DNA of 64,000 nt from Prinia subflava (lineage: Eukaryota; Chordata; Aves; Passeriformes; Cisticolidae). Made by a program: the position numbers and the translations under genes. This document shows, piece after piece, positions 36,413-49,500 of the stretch. The notes beneath the pieces are model-generated. The model searched no databases, was not told the DNA's origin, and saw only the letters and a list, made by a program, of their open reading frames with translations. The stretch covers positions 124,001 to 188,000 of the forward strand of contig NC_086259.1 in assembly GCF_021018805.1 (NCBI RefSeq), read 5' to 3'. How positions within the stretch are numbered: the stretch's first letter is position 1; each line of letters starts with the position of its first letter.

Positions 36413-39400
36413 TGCACCAAAAAGGAGATGAATGTGCATAAGTTCCTCTATTTTTTACCACAAAAAGGTAATACTTAAAAGTCAGCCAAGCATCTTAGAC
36501 ATTAACACAAATACTTGATTTGCAATGAAAATGATGACATTTCCTTGTTTAAAAATCCATCTTTTTTATCCATTTCTTCTAAAATGAATGTAAATATGTT
36601 TTAAGAATAGAGGCAATATGTATGGAGCAAAACATATTTTCAACTGTGATTTTCAGTATTTTGATTATTTTATAAACAGAAACTTTATTTCAAATTTTAT
36701 CTTGAGATCTACAGTGTGATAGACCTCCCTGACCAATGGATATTTACTGATGGATGGCGGGACTGATCTTTGTGTCATTCTTAATTCTTATTCTCTAGTG
36801 TTACATTGTCACTGATTTCTTTTTAGAGCATTTAAGCTCTAAATAGTAATAGCTCTTGATAGTTGATTTGTAAGGCATGGACATAATTGTGCTCGAGGTG
36901 GCTGGAGATCCACTCTCTCAGTTCAGTGATCTGTGCAGGTTATCCCTGTTAATTCAGAAGGACCAAGTACACCAATTTTTCAGATTATTAACTCTTTGTA
37001 TATATGCCAAGGATGGATAGCTGGGACCTGATCCGCAGTGGAATAGCTGGCAGCATGGTAGGAGTCCTGGGCGGGAAATAACTTTGGCATGGCCTCACTT
37101 TTAGAAATCTCCATGAAAATACATTTCTTATGCTTTAGGCTGCTTTAGGTATGTTTGTATAATACTGCTATATTTGAAGAAAGTCTGAGGGTCTAAAAGC
37201 AGTGGTTAGAAAAGAATAAAGAAACAATATGCATCTCTCACTGGTGGAAAAGGGCAGGGCAAGGCAAACAGGGGCACTAAAGCCCAGGCAAATTAGGGAG
37301 GAGTAGGCAGAGCAACCAAGGCATTGGAGGTTTAGGCAAGGCAAGGCACAAAAGCAGTAGAGAAGGAAAGGCAAAGCATGAGAAGGAAATTGCTCTTTTC
37401 CAAGCTTACAGAATTTTCTTAAGAAATATTTAATAGCAATCTCTTGCTGCTTCAAGTTTTCTGCCTCCTTTTTTCAGTCAGTTTTTCTGTATTCTCAAAA
37501 TCTTCTATTGAGGCTTCATTTATTTGATGACACAAATGCAGCAGTCATCGCAAATTCAAATCCTTCAGTGCCAGCTCAGTGGTGTTTAGTCTGAACTACT
37601 TGCACTGGAGGATGTAGAAAACTGATAATTGTCTTGTGTTCCTACTGATTCGTAAAGGGTAAACTCACTAGTCAATGATAATGATCAAAACACTTCTGAT
37701 ACTTCTGGGTTTTTTTAATGTTATATGAGACTTAAGCAGTTGAGAAAGAGTTGTTGTTAAATCAGCTTGAAAAACATTTTATAAGAAATGTTCATGTCAT
37801 GGTAGGTTTGTTGTGCTGTCTGTGCAGTGACTTCTGCTTGTTCTTGTACCCAAAACCAAAGACCTTTGACAAAAATATTTCCTAAAGAAACCTGTGAAAA
37901 CAGGTTAAAACAATATAGTCATCTGCTGTTTTGAAGCTGATTCCAGAATCTGCTCAGTCCTGATTATAATTTCCCATAAATATTTTAAAATCAGGCAATT
38001 AAACCCAAGGCACTACAGAGCTCAGACAGGATTGAAAATAGATACTTGCTTATGCTTCAGGATTTTGGAACATCTTTTTGAGAACTGAGATTGTGTCAGG
38101 ACAGAAAAAGGCTGTGAAGGACTGGGTTATAAACTCTTCTCTTGTATTTTGATTTACTATAATGAGAGTTTTCAGTCCAACATTGTCACATTGTGTTAAG
38201 CCTAATATTATAACCAATTTACAAAAATCAAAATAGATTTGCAGTTAAACCAACCAACAGGAACAGGCAATTTTGGTAATAAAGCTGTATAATATAGAAG
38301 ATATAATCTCTTGATTGTATAGAAAATGGATGGAAATATACCTTGTGGGTATGTACGTGAGATCTGAGGAAGACTGATATAAATGGATGAGTTTACTTTT
38401 TAAATTAAAGAGGCCTTGTGAAAAAAACCCAAATAATATAGTTTTAACTGAACTATTCTACTTATAATTCTCTGCCTTCTTTTAACTAAGTATTTGTTTT
38501 CCTGCCCACGTAGCTGTTATTTTACAATTTGTTTTGTGTTCTGTCAATAATAAAAGATAGAATACATTTAATAAAGCAAAACAACTTTATAAAGTTTGGC
38601 AAGCAAATGTGGCTTGCAGCATATCAATTAATCCTGTTTTGTGCAACATAAAATCAGTTGGTTCTGTGATTTTCTGAGTATATTTTAAAGCTACCACACC
38701 TCCTGAGAAGTGGAATAGGAGGAGGAAGAGGGAGGTTGGAAAATTTTCAGGGTTCTATTTACAGTCCTGTTTCTTGTGGTGGATAGACCATATCTTGTCA
38801 CAGCAAATAATAAGAAAGAACCCAATTTCCTGCAAATCTTGCAAATCAGAATTACATTTAACTCTCATCTTGTGGAGAAAAGCAGTAACACTCGAAACAA
38901 AGCATATTTTTTCAGGAGAACCAGCTTCTACATGAGGAGAATCTGAGTTTAGAGCTGTCTTTGCTCCACTCTGGCATTATCCCATCACTTGTGGTACCCT
39001 CCCTGGTTTCCCATTGCTTTCACCCTCTGCTGCTGTACCAACACATCCAAAAGAGGAAATGCAGCTGTGCCAACTGGGATCCATCCCTTGGGAGGCAGGG
39101 CTTGGAGCACATGAGTAAGGATGGGGAAATTCTGCACTACCACAGTCCCTCAATCTGAGGCTACAAATCAATCCCAGCTGATGAGACACTGGTTTTTTCA
39201 GCACAAGCATAATGCTTTTAATAATATAAAAAGTACTACAGGCTTAATATTAATTTGGAAAAACCTAATGTAATTTTTTTTTTGTAATTATGACTTTCTA
39301 ATAAAAAGCAGTAATATGCTGTTTAATGCTGAGCTTTTAAAATTATGAAAACTAGAACTTAGTTTAAAATTATGAAAATTAGAACTGTTCTAAGCCCAGT

Positions 39401-40147
39401 TATGGTGTCTGCTTAAAATGAAACTCGTAATCCATCCCACCTATTACTTGCCAAAATCTAAGGATCAGACAATTCAGTAGTAAAATAAATTGCTCTGCAG
39501 TGCCGGCATGGCTTGGAAGAAGATGAAATAAAAAATAATAAGAAAGATGGTTTTCATTTCCTCCCTTTGAGAGATAACAGCATTTGCAGTAATGTTCACA
39601 GGACTCTGTGATCCCACATACCCAAACAGGTGGAATTTACACTTGTTCCAGTGGGTCTATAGAGCATGTTGCATATTGAAAGAGGACGGGTGGGCAGGTG
39701 GGACTGATTATATGATGCTATACAGTGCAGTTATACAGCAAAATTACATGATTAAATTTCCCATTTGTAACATTTCTGCCACAGCAGGAATGTCCAGTCA
39801 TCCACAAACACTTATACCCTACAGTCCCAAGCTATGGTTATGTAACGCTGCATAAATAGAAAATAAAGAAATATTCCCAGTGCCTCATGATGTGGGAGTT
39901 CAATTTGATTTCCTTTTCAATGGCCATCAAGTAGCATTGACTGAAATTGTAAGAGACCTAAGAGAGGTACTTCTTACAGCAGCTTAGGAAGAGCCACTCT
40001 TGTACTTTAGTGTCTGACTTCAGTGTATGTGGCCGTACTTAGGAAGTCTCACAAATGTGCTGATTAATGCTGCAGCTGACTGTGTGTAATTTACAATTGC
40101 CTGATTGTTTTTGTGTTGCTCTTGTTTATCTTTGAACTTTCCTTAAA
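36413..40147. other. Unique AT-rich DNA, no gene seen
   Basis: No gene recognised between the inverted CR1 pair. A G/A-rich GGCAA-type degenerate repeat lies at 37247-37380. The 38961-39210 patch has overlapping frames on both strands without motifs. Confidence 0.55.
37247..37380. repeat. Degenerate GGCAA-rich tract
   Basis: GGGCAGGGCAAGGCAAACAGG, TTAGGCAAGGCAAGGCAC and AAAGGCAAAGC recur irregularly over about 130 bases. It is a decayed GGCAA-type simple repeat or short minisatellite. Minus-strand frames rich in Cys/Leu/Ala/Phe here are by-products. Confidence 0.6.
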
Positions 40148-40551
40148 GGCAGAGAGAATTGGAATTGTTCAGCCTGGAAAGGAGAAGCTTTGTGGTGATC
40201 TCATTGTGACCTCCCAGTGCCTGAAAGGGCTGCAGGAAAGCTGGAGAGAGACAATTGACAAGAGATGGAGGGACAGGACACAGGGAATGGCTCCCAGTGC
40301 CAGAGGGGAGGGTTAGATGGGATCTTGGGAATCAGGAATTGTTCCCTGGGAGGGTGGGCAGGCCCTGGCACAGGGTGCCCAGAGCAGCTGTGGCTGCCCC
40401 TGGATCCCTGGCAGTGCCCAAGGCCAGGTTGGATGGGATTTGGAGCAGTCTGGGACAGTGGAAGGTGTCCCTGCCGGTGACAGAGGGTGGCACTGGATGG
40501 GCTTTAAGAATGCTTCCAAATCAAACCAATCAGTGGTTCTATGAGATCAAA
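40148..40551 (+). repeat. CR1 LINE 3' portion, ~400 bp
   Basis: Sense-strand CR1 from GGCAGAGAGAATTGGAATTG through TGTTCAGCCTGGAAAGGAGA, CAGCTGTGGCTGCCCCTGG and GGACAGTGGAAGGTGTCCC to the 3' end TCAGTGGTTCTATGAGATC. Inverted relative to 35852-36412. The 111-base stretch 40323-40433 is its exact complement. Small frames across it are repeat-derived. Confidence 0.93.
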
Positions 40552-42368
40552 GAGATATAATTGATAGTTTTTAATTCTTAGTTTCATATCATTAACTGTG
40601 TTATTACATCAGACATCTTACAATAACAAGCAAGCTGGATGCTGCAGCTTAGCACCAAGCTAGAAGAATCATGTGCTTCCTGGAATGCTTGGAGCAGGAA
40701 TCTCTGGAGCTCATCTGGGTCCTGAAATTCTGAGCCCTCACTTTATGGAAAGGCAGCTGTGTGGCCTCTGCCATTCTTTCACAATTTTGATCAATATCTC
40801 AGGAGTACCATAATTTATTCCAAATCTGAGTTACTGCTAGAGGGTCTTGGTTTACTCCATGTTGCCCACGTGCCAGTGTTTGTGTGAAAGGTGAGTGGAT
40901 CCTAAAAGTTCCATTTCACATTACACTTAATTCAGAGTAGCTGTGGGTTGCACCTGTCTCCACATCCCTTATTTCCACCACATTGCATTAACTGATTGTG
41001 CAGCAAAAGGGGAAGTTGGACCTATTGGCTGGTACAGCTGTAAACTAACTTGCCAAAAAAATGGGAATGGCTTGTCATCATCTCAGCAAATCTGATCATG
41101 ACTGTGAAACCAAAATTGTATTAAGGGAAGAAGCAGAATAAAGAAGGGATGGAGAACAAACAGGATGAGAGAGCTTCTGCTCCTCTGCAGCAGCCTGTCC
41201 TTGCACCACAGAAGGTACAGAGCACACTGGAAGACCATCCAGAATTTCACACATGGTCATTACTAGACCACCGCACTTCTGGTTGAACACTCCACATCTC
41301 CTGGGAATTGCATCCCAGTATCCTGGCGCACTCTGTTTTTCTGGGTCTTTTATGGAAGTGCCAGGAGCTCTGTGCTCTTCACACAAGGGGTGCCTGCAAG
41401 GAAGTAAAGTGGAGGTAGAAAGTAGGGAAAGGGTTGTGCAACCCTGTATGCAAATGACTCAGAAAGCACACTTCAGGGTAGTCAGGCTGCTGCAGCAGCT
41501 GGTGAGCAGCTTTGTAAAGTAATTTCTAACACTTTAGAGCCGGGGAGAGGAAAAGGATTTCCTTCTAATAAATGTCTTTGAGAAGTTACTGCATGAGCAG
41601 AGGGTTGTGGAAGTTTATCATCCCTGCTTCTGTCCTGCTTTTGGAAGTCATCTGAAACCATGGTTAGAAAAAAGTCAACAGAAACAAGCAGAGATGCAAA
41701 TTTTGCTGTCTGCCCAAATGAAATGAGGTGCCTAATGCTGAACAGAGGTCATTAGCTGTGTAGATCACAGAGAGCACTGCAGAGCCATTATTACAAATTA
41801 AGCATGACGGAATGTAAGAACTCTGACAAGCTGAAAGCTGCATCCAACACTTACTGCCATTGCCAAAGATACTGTCTCCCTGCCATGACATTGGAAATCT
41901 GCTGGAAATGCCATCTTTACCCTCAAAATATCAGGGTAGAATAGGAAGCCCAGGCCACCAAAATGATGAATTTTCAGTATTTCCTAGTGCTTGTGCAGTC
42001 ATGCTGTAGAAAAGGGCTAAGAGTTGAAATCACCTACAAATGTCAAACTATGCCTGAACACATCTAAGAATATACAAAGAGGATATTTTGATTGTGCGGG
42101 GGATGAGGCTAAGGAAGAGGATGCTCACTTCAAGGCAGCCCTATTTATTTATTTGTCTTCCATTTCTTCTACCAGGAAAGACTGTTTGAGTCAACCATGT
42201 CTAGAATGAACAGAGCTGGGAGTCTCCTGTGAAAGTGCTACTTACACAGAGGATAAATATTGCTTTAGCTTTTTCTGTACAGTATTTGAGTGGTGCTATT
42301 TGTGACATCTTCTGATGGGTTTATATATGTATTTTAACATAATATCCTTTATACACTTTAGATTTTTC

Positions 42369-42403
42369 AAAACAAACAAACAAATAGACAAACAAAAACA
42401 AAC
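42369..42403. repeat. Imperfect (CAAA)n simple repeat
   Basis: CAAAACAAACAAACAAATAG followed by ACAAACAAAAACAAAC: a tetranucleotide repeat with interruptions. Confidence 0.85.
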
Positions 42404-43951
42404 CTGAGGGCAGTCTTTCCATAAAGAATATATATGCTGTTGGTGTGGCCTTTTTGCTCCTTAATTGATTGATTAATTATTTCTAAAACATGAATTTCAG
42501 GCACTGTTCCCTCTGTCTCTTGGTCATCTGGGAATGCACAGGGTTCTCCCTTCAGAGTGGAGGTCAGAATATTCTGATATCATATTCTTGGAACAACATG
42601 AACATGTGGACTGAGAATTAAAGCTCTTCTTCATTTTCAGATTTTCATAGATCTTTCATAATCTTGCCTTTTATTTTATCTTCAACAACTAGTAAAATGT
42701 AGAACAATAATCCTGTCTTATGTATCAGTGTTTATTATGCTGTGAAAAAGATTACAGCCCATGGCAGTCTAGGAGAGCTCAAAGGGTCTCATTTAGGACT
42801 GCTGTTTGAAGGATCACAAAAGAGTGGGCTTTAGTCATGATAATTTTCCATCCTGGCCATGAGTTGGGGGTAATTTTCTTTTTAGGTTTGATAACAAAAA
42901 CGTTGTTTTGCTGGGTTTGTTACTCAGGCAAGTTTCCAAGGCTGTTGGGAAACAGGAGCTTGTTACCAGCCCCCGTTTCTGGGAGCAGCGTCTCTGATGA
43001 GCTCAAAGAGCTCAGCCCACAAGCTCCTTGTTGAGGCCTGATGAGCATTTCTGAGCACAGGGTCTTGCCTAAGGATGAGTGGGAGGTCTAGCTTCACAAC
43101 CTGCCCAGCAGCCTACAAGCCCAGACACACTGGTTACTTTGAAAGATGGAATTAAATGAAATTGTTCACTTATCTCATGTGCCAAAACTCTGTGTGCTTT
43201 TTTCTACAGTACCCTTATGTGGTCAGAGGAAAGTAATTTTTTGCTACCAGTTGTGCCTCTCTGTCTCCACCTGTTACTGCAACCATTCAGGTTTATCAAA
43301 CTATTAACTTCACTCTGTAAATCTCAACTTTGTATTGAGTCCTGCAGTTGAGGATATGGTTTTTAAAGGATGATGAACAGAGAAAGGTCAGACTGTACCT
43401 CGTTGAACCATGCAGTGGTTATTTCTTTGGTGACTCTTCAAAAATGTTTAGAAGCAGCAGGGAAGTGCAGGCACATGAAATAAGCCTCTTGATGTCTTAA
43501 TTCAGCAGTGACCTGACCCCTAACACCCTCTGTGTATCATAATCAACAGGGCTGACAAACAGGAGACTGTAGAAAAATTGTGGCATTGAGTTTTGTCTAT
43601 TCCATAAAAAGTGTCTGGTTAAAAAACAGGAGGAGCAAAAAGTGGATTTCAGTCCAAAGCAATGAGAATTTTCTCTATACATTACATGAGAAAGTTATTG
43701 TAGACTAGCTGAAATAAATGCTAGACATAAGTAGCACCAAAGGAGCAGAAAATAGAAGAGCAGTAAAAATGGAATTTAGTATGGAAGGTCTGGTTGCAAT
43801 TCCAGTGCTGATCACTGGTCATTGATCATTGATGTATTCAAAAAAAATGTCAACAGAATCTTTAAATACACCTGAGAAGGATCATTTCCTCCCCCTGTTT
43901 TGGAGAAAATCAGTGAATCAAGCCCACAATAGTGTCTCAGTTTAATAAATG

Positions 43952-43975
43952 TATTTATTACATATGTAATAAATA
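43952..43975. repeat. Perfect 24-bp AT-rich palindrome
   Basis: The left arm TATTTATTACAT is the exact reverse complement of the right arm ATGTAATAAATA with no spacer, so the sequence can form a cruciform. The AT-rich context makes partial palindromes common, but 12 perfect pairs is long. Confidence 0.9.
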
Positions 43976-46450
43976 TGTATTTCGCTTTCACACACAGCCA
44001 GGCATCAACACTAACACATTCTCTGGTTTTCTCTCCTGCTGCTGTATGTATAATTAAATGAATGGTGGGATTGTGAATTTAGTGGCAAGGGCAAGATATT
44101 TTCAAGTTGATTTAAATTTACTGGACAGGGAGAGAATGACAAAGATATAGAATTATATTTATTGGAATGATGCATAGGGCTACAGTGGACTCAAACAGAG
44201 CTTACAACCAGTAAAGCCAGGCAGGCTCTGGGAATGTCTTTTAAATTAAAAAGCACATTCTGGCAGCCTTTACTGTGGAATTTTTCCCTAAATTACTGGT
44301 AATTTTCAGCACTCTCAGAGAGAGCTGTATAATCATAGACAGCCAAATCATTATACTAGGAAGCCTAACAGAAAATGGATTCAGCAAAATCATGTTTGCA
44401 TGAACCCAAAAATCTAGCATGAGGTCAAAAATGAAAATGGCAAATTTATGAGATAATATTTGGCTGATATTGGAAAAAGGGAAGTTTATTATTTGTATTT
44501 AAAAGTGGCTCAAAATAAACTAGTTTGCTTACTGTTTGGAAGGTGCCTGTTTTGCCATAGAGACTAAGATCTTGATCTCCTGGTTTCCTTCTTGCTCCTT
44601 TTTATATTAAAAGTAAAGAACAAACTCCTGAGAGCGCAAGAGGGGTGAACTTGCATCTGGGTTCTGCAGGTCTGTCTCCATTTTGAACAGGTGATTGCTA
44701 AATAGTCCCTTATCAGAAAGTTCTTAGCAAAGTTTTTCTGGTTCTGCAAAGGATAGCCTATCTTTAAGTCTCATTTTTGTCATTGTCATTATATCTGAGG
44801 GAAAGAAACAGACATTTTGGGATGTTTCTGTGGCTTTTTTTGATATAAGGAGAAGGGCTTATTGTTTCATTTTTTTCCCATAGATGAAATAATTATAGCT
44901 CATTTAAAAATCAGCCAAGGATCTTAAGATGTAAAGGCATTTTCTAAATGTCTTTATCTCAAATACTTACGTGCCAATGGCATTTTATAGAATTACAGTA
45001 CAATGCTTTAAAACTGACAAGAGTTACAGAAAATATAATTTTACCAAAGCTAAAAAATATGAAAAATCACCTGCAGGAAACCCAGAATCTATTTACAGGA
45101 TTTTAATGTGTTTTTTTTCTTTCAGAGTAGTATTACATTTCAAAAGGCATTTACTGCTTCTAAAGGTCTATACAATAGAGCAGAATTTTTGTAGAGCTAT
45201 TTAATTTTGCTTCCTTCAAATCTAGAATGTCTTAACGCTGAGTATTCTTTAAGTAAAATTTATTCTTCTTGTGGTTTCATTTTTTTTGTAGCCATTATAA
45301 TTGAATAATTTTCCCATTAGCCTTGGAACCTGAAAATTGAAAATATTTACAATTCATGGTGAGACCAAAAAACCCCAAATCATTGACAGTGATGCCAGTT
45401 TTATTTTAAGATGCTTAATTTTCAGTTAAGAATTGCATTTAAAGTAATGTTAAAGGTGGCCTATGGTTTGGAATGTCTGCTTTAAGCATGTTTTGTATTT
45501 CATGAAAGGCTTCTTCTGCACTTGGTAAAGTGCATCATCTAAGCACTTTTAGTGAATAAAAACAGATTAAAACATATTGAGAAGTAGCTGTTAATCTGCT
45601 GTGCTCTTGTACTCTTGTATGAGATGAGTCATGAGCTGTTGAGAAAAAAATCACAAACCATTAGAATATTAGAAGTTAATTAATTCTAGTGCTCTTTGAC
45701 AGCAGATTGAGGAAAGTCCTTCAGAAATTAAAGTTTTCCATTTTCCTCCTGACTTGACAAGGTATCATTAGCATGAGAGCAATGATAGCCATGTTGAAGA
45801 TTTTGATTGCTTTTAGCTAGATAAAAAAATGTAGAAACTCATAAATCACACAGTCTTTTGAATTTTCTTATCTGCTATGTTTTTCTCTGTGGCTTTTTGG
45901 TAAACAAAAATCCTTGCTTTTTAAAAATATTTTTAAACTTTTATGTTATGTAAAGTTTCAAAGACAAAAGTAGATGTATTTAGATGAGTAAGATTAAAAG
46001 AAGGTGCAAAAAGCACTCAGTGAATTGCAGGCCTGCTGGGAGAACAATTCCTACAGGTGCAGAAAGTGAAATGGCATCCCAGGATCTATGAAAATAAGGC
46101 TGACACAAGCCATTGTGGGAAAGAGATCACTCCAGTGCATTCAATTTTTGTGGCTGGGATCTGTCAGTTTATGTCTAATCTTTAAGCTTGATGCATTTTC
46201 CAATTTTCTTTGTCTTCCCTGCAGAAATATGTGGTTCAGGTTTCTGAATTCCTGTACTAGGCTGATGCACCTTTTTCAAAATATTCCACAAGTTGTTATG
46301 GATTTCATTACACATTTGGAAGTCTCACCCTGTCTAAACCTGAAGCAGATCATTGTGGAGGATGAGGTGTAACCACATTTTATCCCAAACATTGTGTTGG
46401 GACAGGAAAGTTGGGAAGGAAGGGAGGGTCCACCCTAACACTCTGCCTGG

Positions 46451-46530
46451 AGGGCTGAAGGGGGCTCAAAGAGCATTCAGGGGGATTCAAAGGGGTTCCA
46501 AGTGGGTTCAAAGGGGTTCAAGGGGGTTGA
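46451..46530. repeat. G-rich minisatellite, ~10-11 bp unit
   Basis: Imperfect repeats of a GGGGTTCAAA-type unit: GGGGGATTCAAA, GGGGTTCCAAGT, GGGTTCAAA, GGGGTTCAA, GGGGG. G runs of 3-5 are separated by 5-8 bases on the plus strand, compatible with a long-looped G-quadruplex. Confidence 0.8.
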
Positions 46531-49500
46531 ATTTTTGCCTAGATAACACATAAAATAGGAGTATTTAAATGTAATCCTTCTATACCACCTTTCCGAGGAG
46601 GAACAAGTAAAGATAGAGGACGTTTGTTTCCCTGCCATCTTCACAAATCACTGAGGGTTTATGATATTTTACAAAACCCATATGGAAATGGATTAAGATT
46701 TTCTTTTGTTTAAAATAAAGGCTCTTTTAGAACAACTGAAATACTGATTTATTTATTTGTTTGTTTTTTAATTTTTTTTTTTTTTTTTTGGTCAGCTTTT
46801 CTCAATAGCATCAATATAGTGAGTGAAAGAATAGTCTGAATATTAAGTGTTCCAAAATGTTTTGCCTTAATTAGTTGGAAGCAGCATCACTCCAGCTTGA
46901 ATCTGTAGTATTAGTAGTGCTTTTTAAATCCAATTGAAAATATTTGCAATAGTGGTTCCTTTTTGGCATAAAAACCATAGAAGTGGTCTAGATGTGTTTG
47001 ATCAATAAAGGTCTGATTTCAGTCGAATTCTGGGAAGAATTTTGTGCCACAAAATCGTGGGTATTGCTGGTCAGGCCATGATGAGTGGTTTGGGCTGTAA
47101 CAGGAGCTAAAAATACCTCACCCAAAATCATGGCAGCTTTTACAAAACCCAACTGATGTGAAGCAAAATGATAATACTAGGAATCTTCAAGCATCAAGAG
47201 TAGATACTTGAATGGGGGGCAGGAACACCTGGCAGTGTGTAAGCTCTTTCTTGGACTGACGAAAAAGGGGGCATTGGATTAAGAGTTCAGTCATTAATAA
47301 CTTTTACTGCTCATGAAAACAAGGGAGAGTGAGAGTGTTTGAAGTGATTGCTTCTTTGTTTGGGAAAGACTATAAGAGGGAAGGACATCAAGCTTCTAAC
47401 ATAATTTCTGATTGGAAAATTATGAAAAAGGGCAAGGACAAATGAGGAAAGTTTAGGTATCTTCAGCTCTAAACAAGCAAGAGGTAGTTGAATGGATGTT
47501 AATGTTTTTCACTTAATCACATATTTATAAATAATGCACTGTGTTTGCAAGTGTAATTCTCAGTCTCAGCCTGTTTGACAGTGAGGCTGGTGACGTTTGG
47601 TGTAACTGTCCCCAAATTGTCACACAAAGAGAAATAGCTTTGATTAATGAGCAGCTTGGGAGGACTGGGTCTCATTGCTGAGCAACTTCTCCAATTCAGA
47701 GCCCTAAAGACTGGGCTGGCTGAGTAACCAGGACATGGAACTTGGGATATATTCTGAAGAGTAGCAGCCTAGTGGGACAGTGGAACAAATTCCAGCTGGT
47801 GGAATAAGCCAAGCTCTCTGAAATTGTGGGAATGTGAATTAGTATTAGAATTTCTCTTTGTTTCTTCTCCTTCTTCTGTAGACTTATGTGGGATGTTTTC
47901 CCAAATTGGATCATGTGCTTAAAATTACTAAATGGATACTGTTCCCTTGATCACCTTCTCTGCTATGTATTTATTCAGGATGCAGAATTGCCTGTGAGTG
48001 ACTTGGATTTTGTAAAACCTCTTGAGCTCTCCTTTTTATTTATTCAAGCATCCAAGTGTATGAGAAATGATGGTTGGCTGAAGAAATTGCCTTAGCCAGG
48101 TATAGATGTTGCATTTGGACTTGAATTCAGGAATCTAAACTCATTTCAACCTTTTGTGCATTTCTTTGGATTAGCTAACCTGCCCTTGTGTGTTATTGGC
48201 TGATTAATAATACAAAAAGGGATGGGGAATTCTTCAGTGATGCAAATTCAAGTGGGAATAATGAAGAGTAAAATCATACCACATTTTGCACTCATAGAAA
48301 TATATTTACTTATGCTAGAACAACAATATATAGTTTCTGTAAAACTTCCATTAAAACAAATTGGACCTTGGAAAGAAGTCATCAACAAGCACTTACAGGC
48401 CATTCTTCAGGCTGTTACACCTGAATGTCATGGCAAAGAAATACATGCAACTGGTTTACTTACCTTCAGTGAAAAAATCAAAAAATTTTGGGGGACAAAT
48501 TTGAAAACTGCTATTGAATTGCAGAAAAAATCAGTTCAGCTCTAATTGATCAGAGGCTTGATGATCTTGTTTCAAACTAGCCCACTGATGCACCCAAAGA
48601 ACTCTAAGAAATCAGTAAAATTAATTAGCAGGGGTGATTAACCATTTTCTTTTGATTTTTATGTTAAACTTGAGGCCATTTTCATTGAAGGATGTCTAGA
48701 GAAGGGGGAATGTTGCTACTCTTTGTTGCAGAAGGCACAAATTTACTTCATAATTTAAATAAAACAGCTTCTCAAACTGAATAGTGAACACCAAATGTAT
48801 GACATGGGACAGGGAGGGATTAACACAGTAAATGAAGAGAGATAAATATAGTAAACAACAATTTAGTCATTATAACAAAGCTGAATATCATGGTTCAGCA
48901 TGTTGTGATATCTCGCAGGTCAGTAAAAGTAAGAAGAATAGAGTTTTAAAAATTTGAAATTTCAAAGCATTGCTTGAAGTTGGAAAATGATATCACCTGA
49001 ACTTCCACCTTTGTAAGTGAGAGCACTCAGATTTGTGAAGGATAAATAATTGCTTAAACCAGCTTGGAAGTGTGAGATAGTCTTTGAAGGTTTCAAGGCA
49101 AATCTAAAAATTAAATGGACAGTTCTATGTGGGTTATGATAAAAATTGACAGGTATCCTCACTCACAAAATCTGGCAAGGCTTATCAGTATCCCCATGCA
49201 ACCTTTTGTGTGAGAGAACACAGTGGGGTCTCTTGGCACTACTTACTACAGTCATTATTTTACATCAAGGGTTTATTTTTGGGGGCAAAAGTTGTGGCTG
49301 TCCCCATTTTACAGTTTAACTTTCTTAGAGACTCATTTTAAGACTGGATTTAATTTTTTGGAACACTTTTGATGTTCACTTTTGATGCCATGTCCATTTT
49401 TTATCACTTGTACAAATACCAAAGCCTGGAACTCAAACCTCTGGGTTGGTGCTCATTTGTGTTGTGTAATTATCTGGAAAATGTGAACTAAACTTGAGAA

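Larger units (their letters stand above)
40552..46450. other. Unique AT-rich DNA, ~5.9 kb, no gene seen
   Basis: No gene or repeat family recognised. It contains a CAAA-type simple repeat (42369-42403) and a perfect 24-bp palindrome (43952-43975). A GC-richer patch at 42920-43130 lacks motifs. Frames at 41096-41522 overlap on both strands. Confidence 0.55.
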
